Source of the DNA: Flavobacterium sp. N1736 | Lineage (GTDB): Bacteria > Bacteroidota > Bacteroidia > Flavobacteriales > Flavobacteriaceae | Direction: 5' to 3' | Assembly (NCBI RefSeq): GCF_025947065.1 | Contig: NZ_CP109994.1 | Location: forward strand, 248,001 to 312,000 | DNA: 64,000 bases | Shown: one piece after another, positions 18,067 through 25,625 of the stretch | Layout: each line of letters begins with the position of its first letter | Position numbering within the stretch: position 1 is the stretch's first letter | Translations under genes and position numbers: made by a program | The notes under the pieces: generated by a model | What the model was told of the DNA's origin: nothing | Database searches by the model: none | Seen by the model: the letters and a program-made list of their open reading frames with translations, nothing else

Positions 18067-18459
18067 ATGAATATAGTTCTAATTGATTTTCCAAAAATTG
18101 AAAATATTTTAGGCAACATTGCAGTAATTGAAAATGATACTATTCCATTTGAAATTAAAAGAGTCTATTATTTATATGACATTCCAAGTACTTCAATAAG
18201 AGGCGGCCATTCTCATAAAAAACTGAAGCAAATTTTAATCGCAATTTCGGGAAGTTTTGATGTTGTTTTAAAAGATGGACAAACTGAAAAAACAATCACT
18301 TTAAATAAACCGGATCGGGGTTTACTGATTGAAAGTAATATATGGCGCGAGCTTGAAAATTTTTCATCAGGTGCAGTTTGTCTGGTCTTGGCTTCTGAGG
18401 TTTTTGATGAAAGTGATTATTTACGAAATTACAGTGAATTTCTTAAATCAAAAGAATGA
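18067..18459 (+). CDS. FdtA/QdtA-type sugar 3,4-ketoisomerase (cupin)
   Basis: Small cupin protein of 130 residues. The family core IRGGHSHKKLKQILIAISGS supplies the catalytic histidines, followed by LIESNIWRELENFSSGAVCL and a C-terminal FDESDYLRNY. FdtA and QdtA convert dTDP-4-keto-6-deoxyglucose to the 3-keto isomer, the substrate of an FdtB/QdtB aminotransferase. Such an aminotransferase is encoded at 11721, some 5 kb away, so the pathway genes are split by other glycan genes. Whether the product is the galacto (Fdt) or gluco (Qdt) form cannot be told. Its stop overlaps the next start (ATGA). Confidence 0.85.
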   Translation: MNIVLIDFPKIENILGNIAVIENDTIPFEIKRVYYLYDIPSTSIRGGHSHKKLKQILIAISGSFDVVLKDGQTEKTITLNKPDRGLLIESNIWRELENFSSGAVCLVLASEVFDESDYLRNYSEFLKSKE

Positions 18460-19562
18460 AATTACTCTATATCACACAAAGAGCAAATGAAGAAGGAGGA
18501 GTACAAAGAGTACTTGCAGTAAAAACCAATTATTTGATTGAGAAATTTAATTATGAGATTGGCATTATTACTCAAAATGAAGGAAATGATAATCTTTTTT
18601 TTGAATTTAATGAGAGAATTGAGTTTTACGATATTTCATTAAAAAGTAATAAAGCTTTTAATTTGTTTCGATATAAAAAAGAACTGGAAAAATACATAAA
18701 AAAAGTACAGCCCGATTGTATTATTGTATGTGATTTTGCACTAAAATCATTTTCAATTCCATTTCTGATAAATACAAAGATACCTATTATTTTTGAGGCA
18801 CACGGATCCAGGTTTAATGAGTATAAAGAATCTGTTTTTTTTGGATTTACTAATAAATTCAAATATATATACCGAAATTACTGTGCCCGCCAATTTTTTT
18901 CTTTTGTAGCATTATCAGAAGAAAGCGTGAACGAATGGTCTGTTAAAAACAGTATTGTAATTCCTAATGCACTATGGTTTAAAACAAAATCTTTTTCAAA
19001 TTTAAAAGCAAAAAAAATTATTGCTGTTGCAAGACATTCACATGAAAAGGGAATTGACAGATTATTGCAAATATGGAAATTAACTGTAGAAAAACATCCC
19101 GATTGGTTATTAGAAATTTATGGTAAATCAAATGAAGATTTAGGATTACTGAATTTGGCGAAGAAATTAAATATTGAAAAAAGTGTCGCTTTTCTTAACC
19201 CGGTTAAACACATACAACAAAAATATACAGAAGCATCAATATTGGTAATGGCGTCCAGAAATGAAGCATTGCCAATGGTATTAATTGAAGCGATGGCTTG
19301 CGGCTTGCCTTGCATAGCTTATGATTGCCCTGTTGGACCAAAAGCAATAATACAAAATAATAAAAACGGATTTCTTATTGAAGATGGAAATAAAGAATCC
19401 TTTGCTGAAAAATTAAATATTTTAATAGAAGATGAAAATTTACGAATACAAATGGGGGCAGAAGCAATAAAAAGTGTGGAAAAATATGATTTAGATACTA
19501 TCATGAATCAATGGAAAAACCTGTTTGAATCAATTTTAAAAAATTCATCTAAAGTGCAATAA
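18456..19562 (+). CDS. Family 4 glycosyltransferase
   Basis: GT-B glycosyltransferase of 368 residues. The N-terminal domain opens with LLYITQRANEEGGVQRVLAV, and the C-terminal donor domain has IAVARHSHEKGIDRLLQIW and the EX7E region ASRNEALPMVLIEAMACGLP. It is probably cytosolic and adds a sugar from a nucleotide donor. It is translationally coupled to the FdtA-like gene through an ATGA overlap. Its 3' end overlaps the end of the convergent glycosyltransferase gene by 55 bp, which is unusual; the stop codons of both genes are clear. Confidence 0.9.
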   Translation: MKLLYITQRANEEGGVQRVLAVKTNYLIEKFNYEIGIITQNEGNDNLFFEFNERIEFYDISLKSNKAFNLFRYKKELEKYIKKVQPDCIIVCDFALKSFSIPFLINTKIPIIFEAHGSRFNEYKESVFFGFTNKFKYIYRNYCARQFFSFVALSEESVNEWSVKNSIVIPNALWFKTKSFSNLKAKKIIAVARHSHEKGIDRLLQIWKLTVEKHPDWLLEIYGKSNEDLGLLNLAKKLNIEKSVAFLNPVKHIQQKYTEASILVMASRNEALPMVLIEAMACGLPCIAYDCPVGPKAIIQNNKNGFLIEDGNKESFAEKLNILIEDENLRIQMGAEAIKSVEKYDLDTIMNQWKNLFESILKNSSKVQ

Positions 19563-20425
19563 TACCCCAATCGATAGAGATCAAAAATAAAAAGCGAAGG
19601 TTTTTTGCCTAATAATCGTCTCAAAAACAAAGGTTTTAAGATTCTGAATCCAAAAGCAATTATAGCTTGAAAATGGTATTTTTTAATGATCTCAAAATAA
19701 TGTGGCAGTTTTACATACTCAGAAGAAATTAGTTTAGAGTCAACTAAATTTTTTAATGCGACAACTGACTCTTCTGATTTTCTTAAAAAAACGTCACTAT
19801 TTTCAATTCCTAAATGATAAACAGGATTTTCAATATGAATAATTTCAATTTTATTTTGCATTAATTCAAATGAAAACAAAGTGTCTTCATGTCTTAAATT
19901 TGGGATATTTTCATTGAAATTTACTTTCGAAAAAAGACTCTTTTTAATCAAAAAATTTAAGGTTAAGAAAGAAAGATATGGATTCTTATTTCGGTCAGAA
20001 ACATTTAAAGACTCTCTTTTCTGACCATAAATCCATCTTAAAAGTTTTTCTTTTGAAGGTTTTGAACTTTCGTATAAAATTCCGCCATACACTATTTTAG
20101 AATCCTGATTTATTTGGGAAATGTAATTTGAAATGAAATTATCAGTAACCGGAATTGTATCTGCATCCAAAAAAAGCAAGTTTTCATAAGTTGCTTTTTG
20201 CGCCAGTAAATTCCGAATTGCACTTCGACCAATATTTTTTTCTAAAATAGAATACTTGCTGTTTTTGAACTCATTAATCTTTTGATTTTCGGGTAAAAAA
20301 TTACCGGAAGCATCATCCAGACAAATAATTTCAAAAGTAATGTTAGATTTTAAGCACTGTTTATAGAGTGTTTCAACTAGCGTAAAAACATTATAATTAT
20401 AAACCGGAATTAAAATAGAAAGCAT
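19508..20425 (-). CDS. Family 2 glycosyltransferase
   Basis: GT-A glycosyltransferase of 305 residues: SILIPVYNYNVFTLVETLYK, IICLDDASG, ENIGRSAIRNLLAQKATYEN and the metal-binding FLDADTIP (DxD). The C-terminal part is basic with a hydrophobic stretch, suggesting membrane association. The start ATG overlaps the stop of the upstream ftsE gene by one base (TAATG), so the two are translationally coupled. The last 55 bp are shared with the convergent GT4 gene. Substrate unknown. Confidence 0.88.
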   Translation of the reverse strand: MLSILIPVYNYNVFTLVETLYKQCLKSNITFEIICLDDASGNFLPENQKINEFKNSKYSILEKNIGRSAIRNLLAQKATYENLLFLDADTIPVTDNFISNYISQINQDSKIVYGGILYESSKPSKEKLLRWIYGQKRESLNVSDRNKNPYLSFLTLNFLIKKSLFSKVNFNENIPNLRHEDTLFSFELMQNKIEIIHIENPVYHLGIENSDVFLRKSEESVVALKNLVDSKLISSEYVKLPHYFEIIKKYHFQAIIAFGFRILKPLFLRRLLGKKPSLFIFDLYRLGYYCTLDEFFKIDSNRFFH

Positions 20426-21108
20426 TACACGCTGCGTTGCACAACTTCAAAAATTCTTTCATCTTCACATTTTAATGTTTTAGATGGAAATTTCATTAGC
20501 AAAGCATAATCGTGAGTAGCCATAATTATCGTTTTGCCATTTGCATTGATTTTTTTCAATACTTCAAGAACCTCAGAACTTGTTTGCGGATCAAGGTTTC
20601 CGGTTGGTTCATCGGCAAGGATAAATTCAGGATCGTTAAGCAAAGCTCTCGCAATGGCAACACGCTGCTGTTCACCGCCGGAAAGTTGGTGAGGCATTTT
20701 GTTTACAAAATCTTTCATGCCTACTTTATCTAAAACTTCGTCAATTTTATGTTCCATTTCGTCTTTATCAGACCAGCCGGTTGCTTTTAAAACGAAAAGC
20801 ATATTATCTTGTACGGAACGATCCGGAAGTAATTTGAAATCCTGAAATACAATTCCAATTTTACGTCTCAAATACGGGATTTCACTTTCTTTTAAAGTAG
20901 CCAAATCAAATTCAACAATATGACCTTCACCTTCTGTTAAAGGCAAATCTCCGTATAAAGTTTTCATGAAACTACTTTTTCCTGATCCTGTTTTTCCAAT
21001 AATGTAGATGAATTCGCCATGCTGAACATCTAAATTGATATGAGATAAAATTTTTCTTCCTTCCTGATATATAGTGACTTCTTTAAGAGATAGTACGGTT
21101 TGTGACAT
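20425..21108 (-). CDS. ftsE: FtsE, cell-division ABC-type ATPase
   Basis: ABC ATPase of 227 residues, the usual FtsE length. Walker A is GKTGSGKSS, the signature [16 protein letters not shown], Walker [14 protein letters not shown], with the switch histidine in MATHD. FtsE works with the membrane protein FtsX to control peptidoglycan hydrolysis at the septum; ftsX is not in the window. The ATG at 21108 gives the family N-terminus [14 protein letters not shown]; an upstream ATG at 21174 would add 22 residues of unlikely composition. LolD-type transporters are a weaker alternative because the Q-loop region [15 protein letters not shown] is FtsE-like. Confidence 0.85.
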   Translation of the reverse strand: MSQTVLSLKEVTIYQEGRKILSHINLDVQHGEFIYIIGKTGSGKSSFMKTLYGDLPLTEGEGHIVEFDLATLKESEIPYLRRKIGIVFQDFKLLPDRSVQDNMLFVLKATGWSDKDEMEHKIDEVLDKVGMKDFVNKMPHQLSGGEQQRVAIARALLNDPEFILADEPTGNLDPQTSSEVLEVLKKINANGKTIIMATHDYALLMKFPSKTLKCEDERIFEVVQRSV

Positions 21109-21213
21109 AATAAATTTAATTTGAATGGTAAAAGTAAGAAGATAAGCGTTGGATTCAAAATAAATTTTAATCATTTCTGAGGAAATCTCTTAAAAGAAAA
21201 ATAAACGAACTGA

Positions 21214-21288
21214 ATGATTATGCGGAATAAAAGAACACTGGGTCATAACTTCCTCAAAAATTATGCTAAAAAATGGTTGTATTTATGA
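21214..21288 (+). CDS. Possible 24-residue cationic peptide
   Basis: Short frame of 24 codons from ATG 21214 to TGA 21286-21288. The peptide starts MIMRNKRTLG and ends AKKWLYL, with five Lys, two Arg and one acidic-free profile, so it is strongly basic and partly hydrophobic. It is followed at once by a terminator-like hairpin, which is the main reason to list it. There is no homology that I recognise. It could equally be a chance frame in a small RNA or leader. Low confidence. Confidence 0.22.
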   Translation: MIMRNKRTLGHNFLKNYAKKWLYL

Positions 21289-21312
21289 AACCAAAGCGTG
21301 GTTTCTTTTTTT
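21287..21312 (+). terminator. Orphan rho-independent terminator
   Basis: Stem GAAACCA / TGGTTTC with loop AAGCG, followed by seven T. It points to the right, yet no plus-strand gene lies upstream within 1.7 kb except the 24-codon frame, because ftsE and its neighbour are on the minus strand. Confidence 0.6.
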
Positions 21313-21447
21313 ATTAATTCAGAATATTTAATTTAGAAAGTTTGAAAACCAATATTTTGAGACGTCAGAAGCTTTAAAATAACATCTTATAAATTTTTTG
21401 TTCATAATAAAAGCCTGAAACGTTTCGTTATAAACGGTATAAAATGA

Positions 21448-21455
21448 TACATTTG
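21448..21455 (+). promoter_or_regulatory. -7 box for the TPR gene
   Basis: TACATTTG matches TAnnTTTG and lies 19 bases before the ATG at 21475. The upstream TTTC at 21423-21426, 21 bases away, could serve as a weak -33 box. Confidence 0.45.
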
Positions 21456-21474
21456 AATACTAAATATAATTAAA

Positions 21475-24400
21475 ATGCGTAAAATTTCCTGGTTCTTTTT
21501 ACTACAAATTGTCCTTTTTTCGACCATAGTTTCGGCACAAAAATCAGCTATATATACCTACGATTTAAAGGATTTTGACAAAGCACAGGCTTTATATAAT
21601 GACAAACAATATGCTTCGGCACAACATATTTTTGAGTATGTAAAAAATAACGCCACAACTGAGGAGGTTAAATCAGATTGTGCTTATTATATCGCCAATT
21701 GCGCCATTAGAACCAATCAGGCAAATGCCGATGCGTTAATGGAAAAATTCGTTAGTGATTATCCCACAAGTACCAAACAAAATCAGGCTTATATCGAGGT
21801 TGCACATTTTTTCTTCGAACAGGGAAATTACCCAAAAGCTTTGGAATGGTTTGATAAAGTTGACGAAACTTATATGAGCAAATCTGATCAGGATAAATTT
21901 AATTTCCAGAAAGGATACAGTTATTTCAATGCCAAAAAGAAAAAAGAAGCCACAACTTATTTTAATAAAGTCGTGAATTCGCCGGATTTTGGTTCACAAG
22001 CCAAATATTACTTAGGTTTCATGGCTTATGAAGGCGATGATTATAAGGAAGCAACCAAATATTTTGATGAAGTTTCGGGCGAAGAAAAGTACAAAGAGAA
22101 GCTTTCGTATTTTCAGGCTGATATGAATTTTAAACTTGGAAATTTTCAAAAAGCAATCGATTTGGGGCAAGCTGCAATGAGCAAATCAAATGAACTTGAA
22201 AAATCGGAACTGAATAAAATTATCGGAGAAAGTTATTTTAACTTAAAACAATATGGAAAAGCGATTCCGTATTTAGAGCAATATGCGGGTAAAAAAGGAA
22301 AATGGAACAATACCGATTTTTATCAATTGGGTTACGCTTATTACGAACAAAAAGAATATGAAAAAGCAATTTCTCAATTCAATAAAATTATTGAGGGAAA
22401 AGATTTCGTAGCACAAAACGCGTATTATCATTTAGGTTTGGCATATTTGAATACCGGCAAAAAACAAGAAGCTTTAAATGCATTTAAAAACGCTTCTGAA
22501 ATGGATTTTAATGCACAAATTCAGGAAGATGCAGCTTTAAATTATGCCAAGTTAAGTTATGAAATTGGAAACGCTTATCAAACCGTTCCTGGAATTTTAC
22601 TTGATTTCTTAAAAAAATACCCAAATAATTCCAGTAAAGCCGAAGTAGAAAAACTATTGGTAGATTCTTATATTTCTTCTAAAAATTATAAAGAAGCGTT
22701 GGTTTTATTAGAGAAAAACAGAACGCCGGAAAATAAATTAGCCTATCAAAAAGTGCTTTTTTACCGAGGTTTAGAATTGTATAATGAATCAAATTATGCT
22801 GAGGCTTTAAAAATGTTTAACAGCGCAGTTAAAGAGCAAAAGAATCCTGATTTTACGGCTCGCGCTACTTTCTGGAAAGCAGAATCTGAATATGTTACAG
22901 ATGATTTTCAGGCGGCATTATTAAGTTATAAGCAATTTGCAGGTTTGGCGGGAGCAAAAGCGACTGATGAATATAAAAACATTAATTATAATATTGGATA
23001 TACGTATTTTAAGTTGAAGGAATACGATCAGGCTGCAAATTCATTTCAGGCGCAAATTGATAATTCAAAAGAAGATAAAGTTCGTTTAAACGATTCGTAT
23101 TTACGTTTGGGAGATTGCAGATTTGTGACTTCTAAATACAGTCAGGCGATGGAAGCGTACGCAAAAGCAATTGACGCTAAAGGTGTTGATGCAGATTATG
23201 CACAGTTTCAAAAAGCGATTTCTTACGGATTTATGTCCAGAAATGACAAGAAAATTGACGAGCTGAATAATTTTCTTCAGATGTATAAAAAGTCAGAATA
23301 CCGCGATGATGTTTTATTCGAATTGGCAAATACGTATGTAGCGGATAAAAAGAACGATCAGGCGATTAAAACCTACGATCAGTTAATTGCTGAATATAAA
23401 AATGGTTCATTTACTTCAAAATCAATTTTAAGACAAGGTTTGATTTATTACAATTCTGATCGTGATGAACAGGCTTTGGTGAAATTCAAAAAAGTAGCGG
23501 CAGAATTTCCAAAAACTCCCGAAGCTTTAGAAGCCGTTTCTACAGCCAGATTAATTTATGTAGATTCAGGAAAAGTAGATGAATATGCAACCTGGGTACG
23601 TACTTTAGACTTCGTTGCCGTAACCGATGTTGATTTGGATAATGATACCTACGAAGGTGCTTTTAAACAATACAGTCAAAATAACAGCAAACAGGCAATC
23701 GTTGGTTTTACAGGTTATGTAAGCAAGTTTCCGTCAGGAATGCATGCGCTTGAAGCTAATTTTTATTTGGCACAATTGCTTTACGCAGAAGGTTCAGAGA
23801 CAAAATCTGTTGCGAATTATCAATATGTAATTGGTCAGCCAAGAAACGAATTTACGGAGCAATCTTTAACCAGATTATCTCAAATTTTCTTAAAAGCGAA
23901 AGACTGCGATAAATCGATTCCGGTTTTAGTACGTTTAGAAAACGAAGCAGATTATCCACAAAATAAAAGTTTTGCGCAGGCTAATTTGATGAAATGTTAT
24001 TACGACAAAAAAGATTATGACAATTCGGTTATTTATGCTGATAAAGTGCTGCAAAATGCAAAAGCAGATGTCAATGTAAAATCTGATGCACAAATTATCG
24101 TGGCGCGTGCGGCAATGCAAACCGGTGATGAAGATAAGGCAAAAGCGGCTTACGCAAAATTATCTGCAACATCAAAAGGAGAATTAGCAGCAGAAGCCTT
24201 GTATTATGATGCTTATTTTAAAACCAAAGAAGGAAAATTTGATGCGTCAAATGTATCCGTTCAAAAACTGGCAAAAAACTATTCAGCTTACAAATATTAC
24301 GGAGCAAAAAGTTTGGTTTTGATGGCGAAAAACTTCTACGGATTAAAAGACAGTTATCAGGCAACTTATATTTTAGATAACGTAATAAACAATTTTACCG

Positions 24401-24489
24401 ATTATCCGGATGTGGTTGAAGAAGCAAAAAGAGAGTTAAGCGCGATAAAATTGGAAGAATCTAAAACCAATTCGTCGATTACTAAATAG
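21475..24489 (+). CDS. Large tetratricopeptide repeat protein, exported
   Basis: Protein of 1004 residues: a Sec signal peptide (MRKISWFFLLQIVLFSTIVSAQ) followed by TPR-type helix pairs over almost the whole length, for example FFEQGNYPKALEWFDKVDET, YYEQKEYEKAISQFNKIIEG and AYLNTGKKQEALNAFKNASE. No catalytic domain was seen. A periplasmic or outer-membrane-associated scaffold is likely. The gene two places downstream encodes a plug-less outer-membrane barrel on the same strand; the two may work together, but PhzF lies between them. Length is far above ordinary TPR adaptors. Exact function unknown. Confidence 0.88.
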   Translation: MRKISWFFLLQIVLFSTIVSAQKSAIYTYDLKDFDKAQALYNDKQYASAQHIFEYVKNNATTEEVKSDCAYYIANCAIRTNQANADALMEKFVSDYPTSTKQNQAYIEVAHFFFEQGNYPKALEWFDKVDETYMSKSDQDKFNFQKGYSYFNAKKKKEATTYFNKVVNSPDFGSQAKYYLGFMAYEGDDYKEATKYFDEVSGEEKYKEKLSYFQADMNFKLGNFQKAIDLGQAAMSKSNELEKSELNKIIGESYFNLKQYGKAIPYLEQYAGKKGKWNNTDFYQLGYAYYEQKEYEKAISQFNKIIEGKDFVAQNAYYHLGLAYLNTGKKQEALNAFKNASEMDFNAQIQEDAALNYAKLSYEIGNAYQTVPGILLDFLKKYPNNSSKAEVEKLLVDSYISSKNYKEALVLLEKNRTPENKLAYQKVLFYRGLELYNESNYAEALKMFNSAVKEQKNPDFTARATFWKAESEYVTDDFQAALLSYKQFAGLAGAKATDEYKNINYNIGYTYFKLKEYDQAANSFQAQIDNSKEDKVRLNDSYLRLGDCRFVTSKYSQAMEAYAKAIDAKGVDADYAQFQKAISYGFMSRNDKKIDELNNFLQMYKKSEYRDDVLFELANTYVADKKNDQAIKTYDQLIAEYKNGSFTSKSILRQGLIYYNSDRDEQALVKFKKVAAEFPKTPEALEAVSTARLIYVDSGKVDEYATWVRTLDFVAVTDVDLDNDTYEGAFKQYSQNNSKQAIVGFTGYVSKFPSGMHALEANFYLAQLLYAEGSETKSVANYQYVIGQPRNEFTEQSLTRLSQIFLKAKDCDKSIPVLVRLENEADYPQNKSFAQANLMKCYYDKKDYDNSVIYADKVLQNAKADVNVKSDAQIIVARAAMQTGDEDKAKAAYAKLSATSKGELAAEALYYDAYFKTKEGKFDASNVSVQKLAKNYSAYKYYGAKSLVLMAKNFYGLKDSYQATYILDNVINNFTDYPDVVEEAKRELSAIKLEESKTNSSITK

Positions 24490-24577
24490 TTTTATTAGTG
24501 AAAAGTAAAATGTTATCTGTAAAAGGAAACATAACGGAAAAGACATTTTACATTTCACAAAACACATTTCACAAATT

Positions 24578-25441
24578 ATGAGTTTACCTTTTTATATAGT
24601 TGATGTTTTTACAGATAAAAAATATGCCGGAAATCAGTTGGCTGTTTTTTTAGATGCTGAAAATTTAAGTGCAGATGAAATGCAAAAGATTGCGCGCGAA
24701 ATTAATTTTGCAGAGAGCACTTTTGTAACCAAACTTGATAAAGAAAATAATAAGGCGGAAATTAAAATATTTACACCGGCTCAGGAAATGCAGTTTGCGG
24801 GTCATCCGATAATTGGAACTTCATGGGTTTTGATGCATAAAATATTCGATAATTCGCCTGAAAATATAAAATTACATGTTCCGATTGGACCAATTTCGAT
24901 TGAGAAATCAGATGATTTGATTTGGTTAAAAGCGGCACAACCAAAGTTTTGGGATATTTTTTCGAAAGAAGATTTCACCTTATTCAGTAATCTGAAAAAT
25001 CAGGATTTTGAAAATCAATTTCCAATTCAGGAAGTTACAACGGGAAGCGCCTTTGTAATGGTTGGACTGAGCAATAAAAATGCATTGGAAAACTTGGTTT
25101 TAGATAAAGATAAAACAGATGAATGGTTGAAAAAGCATTGTAAAACAACGCACAGAGGTTTGTATTTCTACTATTTAGAAGGCTCAAAACTTTTCAGCAG
25201 AATGTTGTGCATAGAACATAATCAGTTGGTTGAAGATGCTGCGACAGGAAGTGCAAGTACATGTCTTCAGGCTTTTCTGCTAAAATATCATAAACCTGAA
25301 TTTGAATTAATCAATTATCAGGGAGATTATATAAACCGTTCTTCTCAAATTCATTTTAAAGGAAAATTAACCGAAAATGATTTTGATGTTAGAATAGGAG
25401 GAAATGCCCAGTTTATTGCTAAAGGGGAATGGGAAGTTTAA
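24578..25441 (+). CDS. PhzF family isomerase-like protein
   Basis: Cytosolic protein of 287 residues with the PhzF two-domain fold: YIVDVFTDKKYAGNQLAVFL at the N-terminus, the catalytic-glutamate segment EINFAESTFV, MQFAGHPIIGTSWVL and the C-terminal VEDAATGSASTCLQAF. PhzF of phenazine synthesis isomerises trans-2,3-dihydro-3-hydroxyanthranilate, but most homologues stand outside phenazine clusters and have unknown substrates. No other phenazine gene is present, so phenazine production should not be assumed. It follows the TPR gene by 88 bp containing a short GTGAAA/TTTCAC inverted repeat. Confidence 0.9.
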   Translation: MSLPFYIVDVFTDKKYAGNQLAVFLDAENLSADEMQKIAREINFAESTFVTKLDKENNKAEIKIFTPAQEMQFAGHPIIGTSWVLMHKIFDNSPENIKLHVPIGPISIEKSDDLIWLKAAQPKFWDIFSKEDFTLFSNLKNQDFENQFPIQEVTTGSAFVMVGLSNKNALENLVLDKDKTDEWLKKHCKTTHRGLYFYYLEGSKLFSRMLCIEHNQLVEDAATGSASTCLQAFLLKYHKPEFELINYQGDYINRSSQIHFKGKLTENDFDVRIGGNAQFIAKGEWEV

Positions 25442-25560
25442 TTAGAGAATTAGAGAATTAGTCAATTAGATAATTAGATAATGAAACTAGAGTTTAGAGA
25501 ATAGAATAAAGAGAATAGAAAATAGATTTTAGAATAAAGAACATAAGAGTTTTTAAAAGA
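25442..25560. repeat. Degenerate ATTAGAGA / GAATAGA simple repeats
   Basis: The gap after the PhzF gene begins with repeated TTAGAGAATTAGAGAATTAG and TTAGATAA units, then GAATAGAATAAAGAGAATAG runs. It resembles slippage-derived low-complexity DNA; no gene or clear hairpin was seen. Confidence 0.6.
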
Positions 25561-25625
25561 ATTGAGATATAGGCAAAAGTCTATTTTCTATATTCTTTTT
25601 TTCCATACTCTCAAAAAATATACAT

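Larger units (their letters stand above)
21109..21474. other. 366-bp intergenic region upstream of ftsE and the TPR gene
   Basis: It holds the divergent start regions of ftsE and the TPR gene. It also contains a 24-codon open frame on the plus strand (21214-21288), a rho-independent-type hairpin with a T-run directly after it (21287-21312), and a promoter-like box for the TPR gene at 21448-21455. The rest is AT-rich with no other recognisable element. Confidence 0.6.

Noticed and set aside
24578..25441. Phenazine biosynthesis
   Set aside because: Only the PhzF-family protein is present; this family is common outside phenazine producers.
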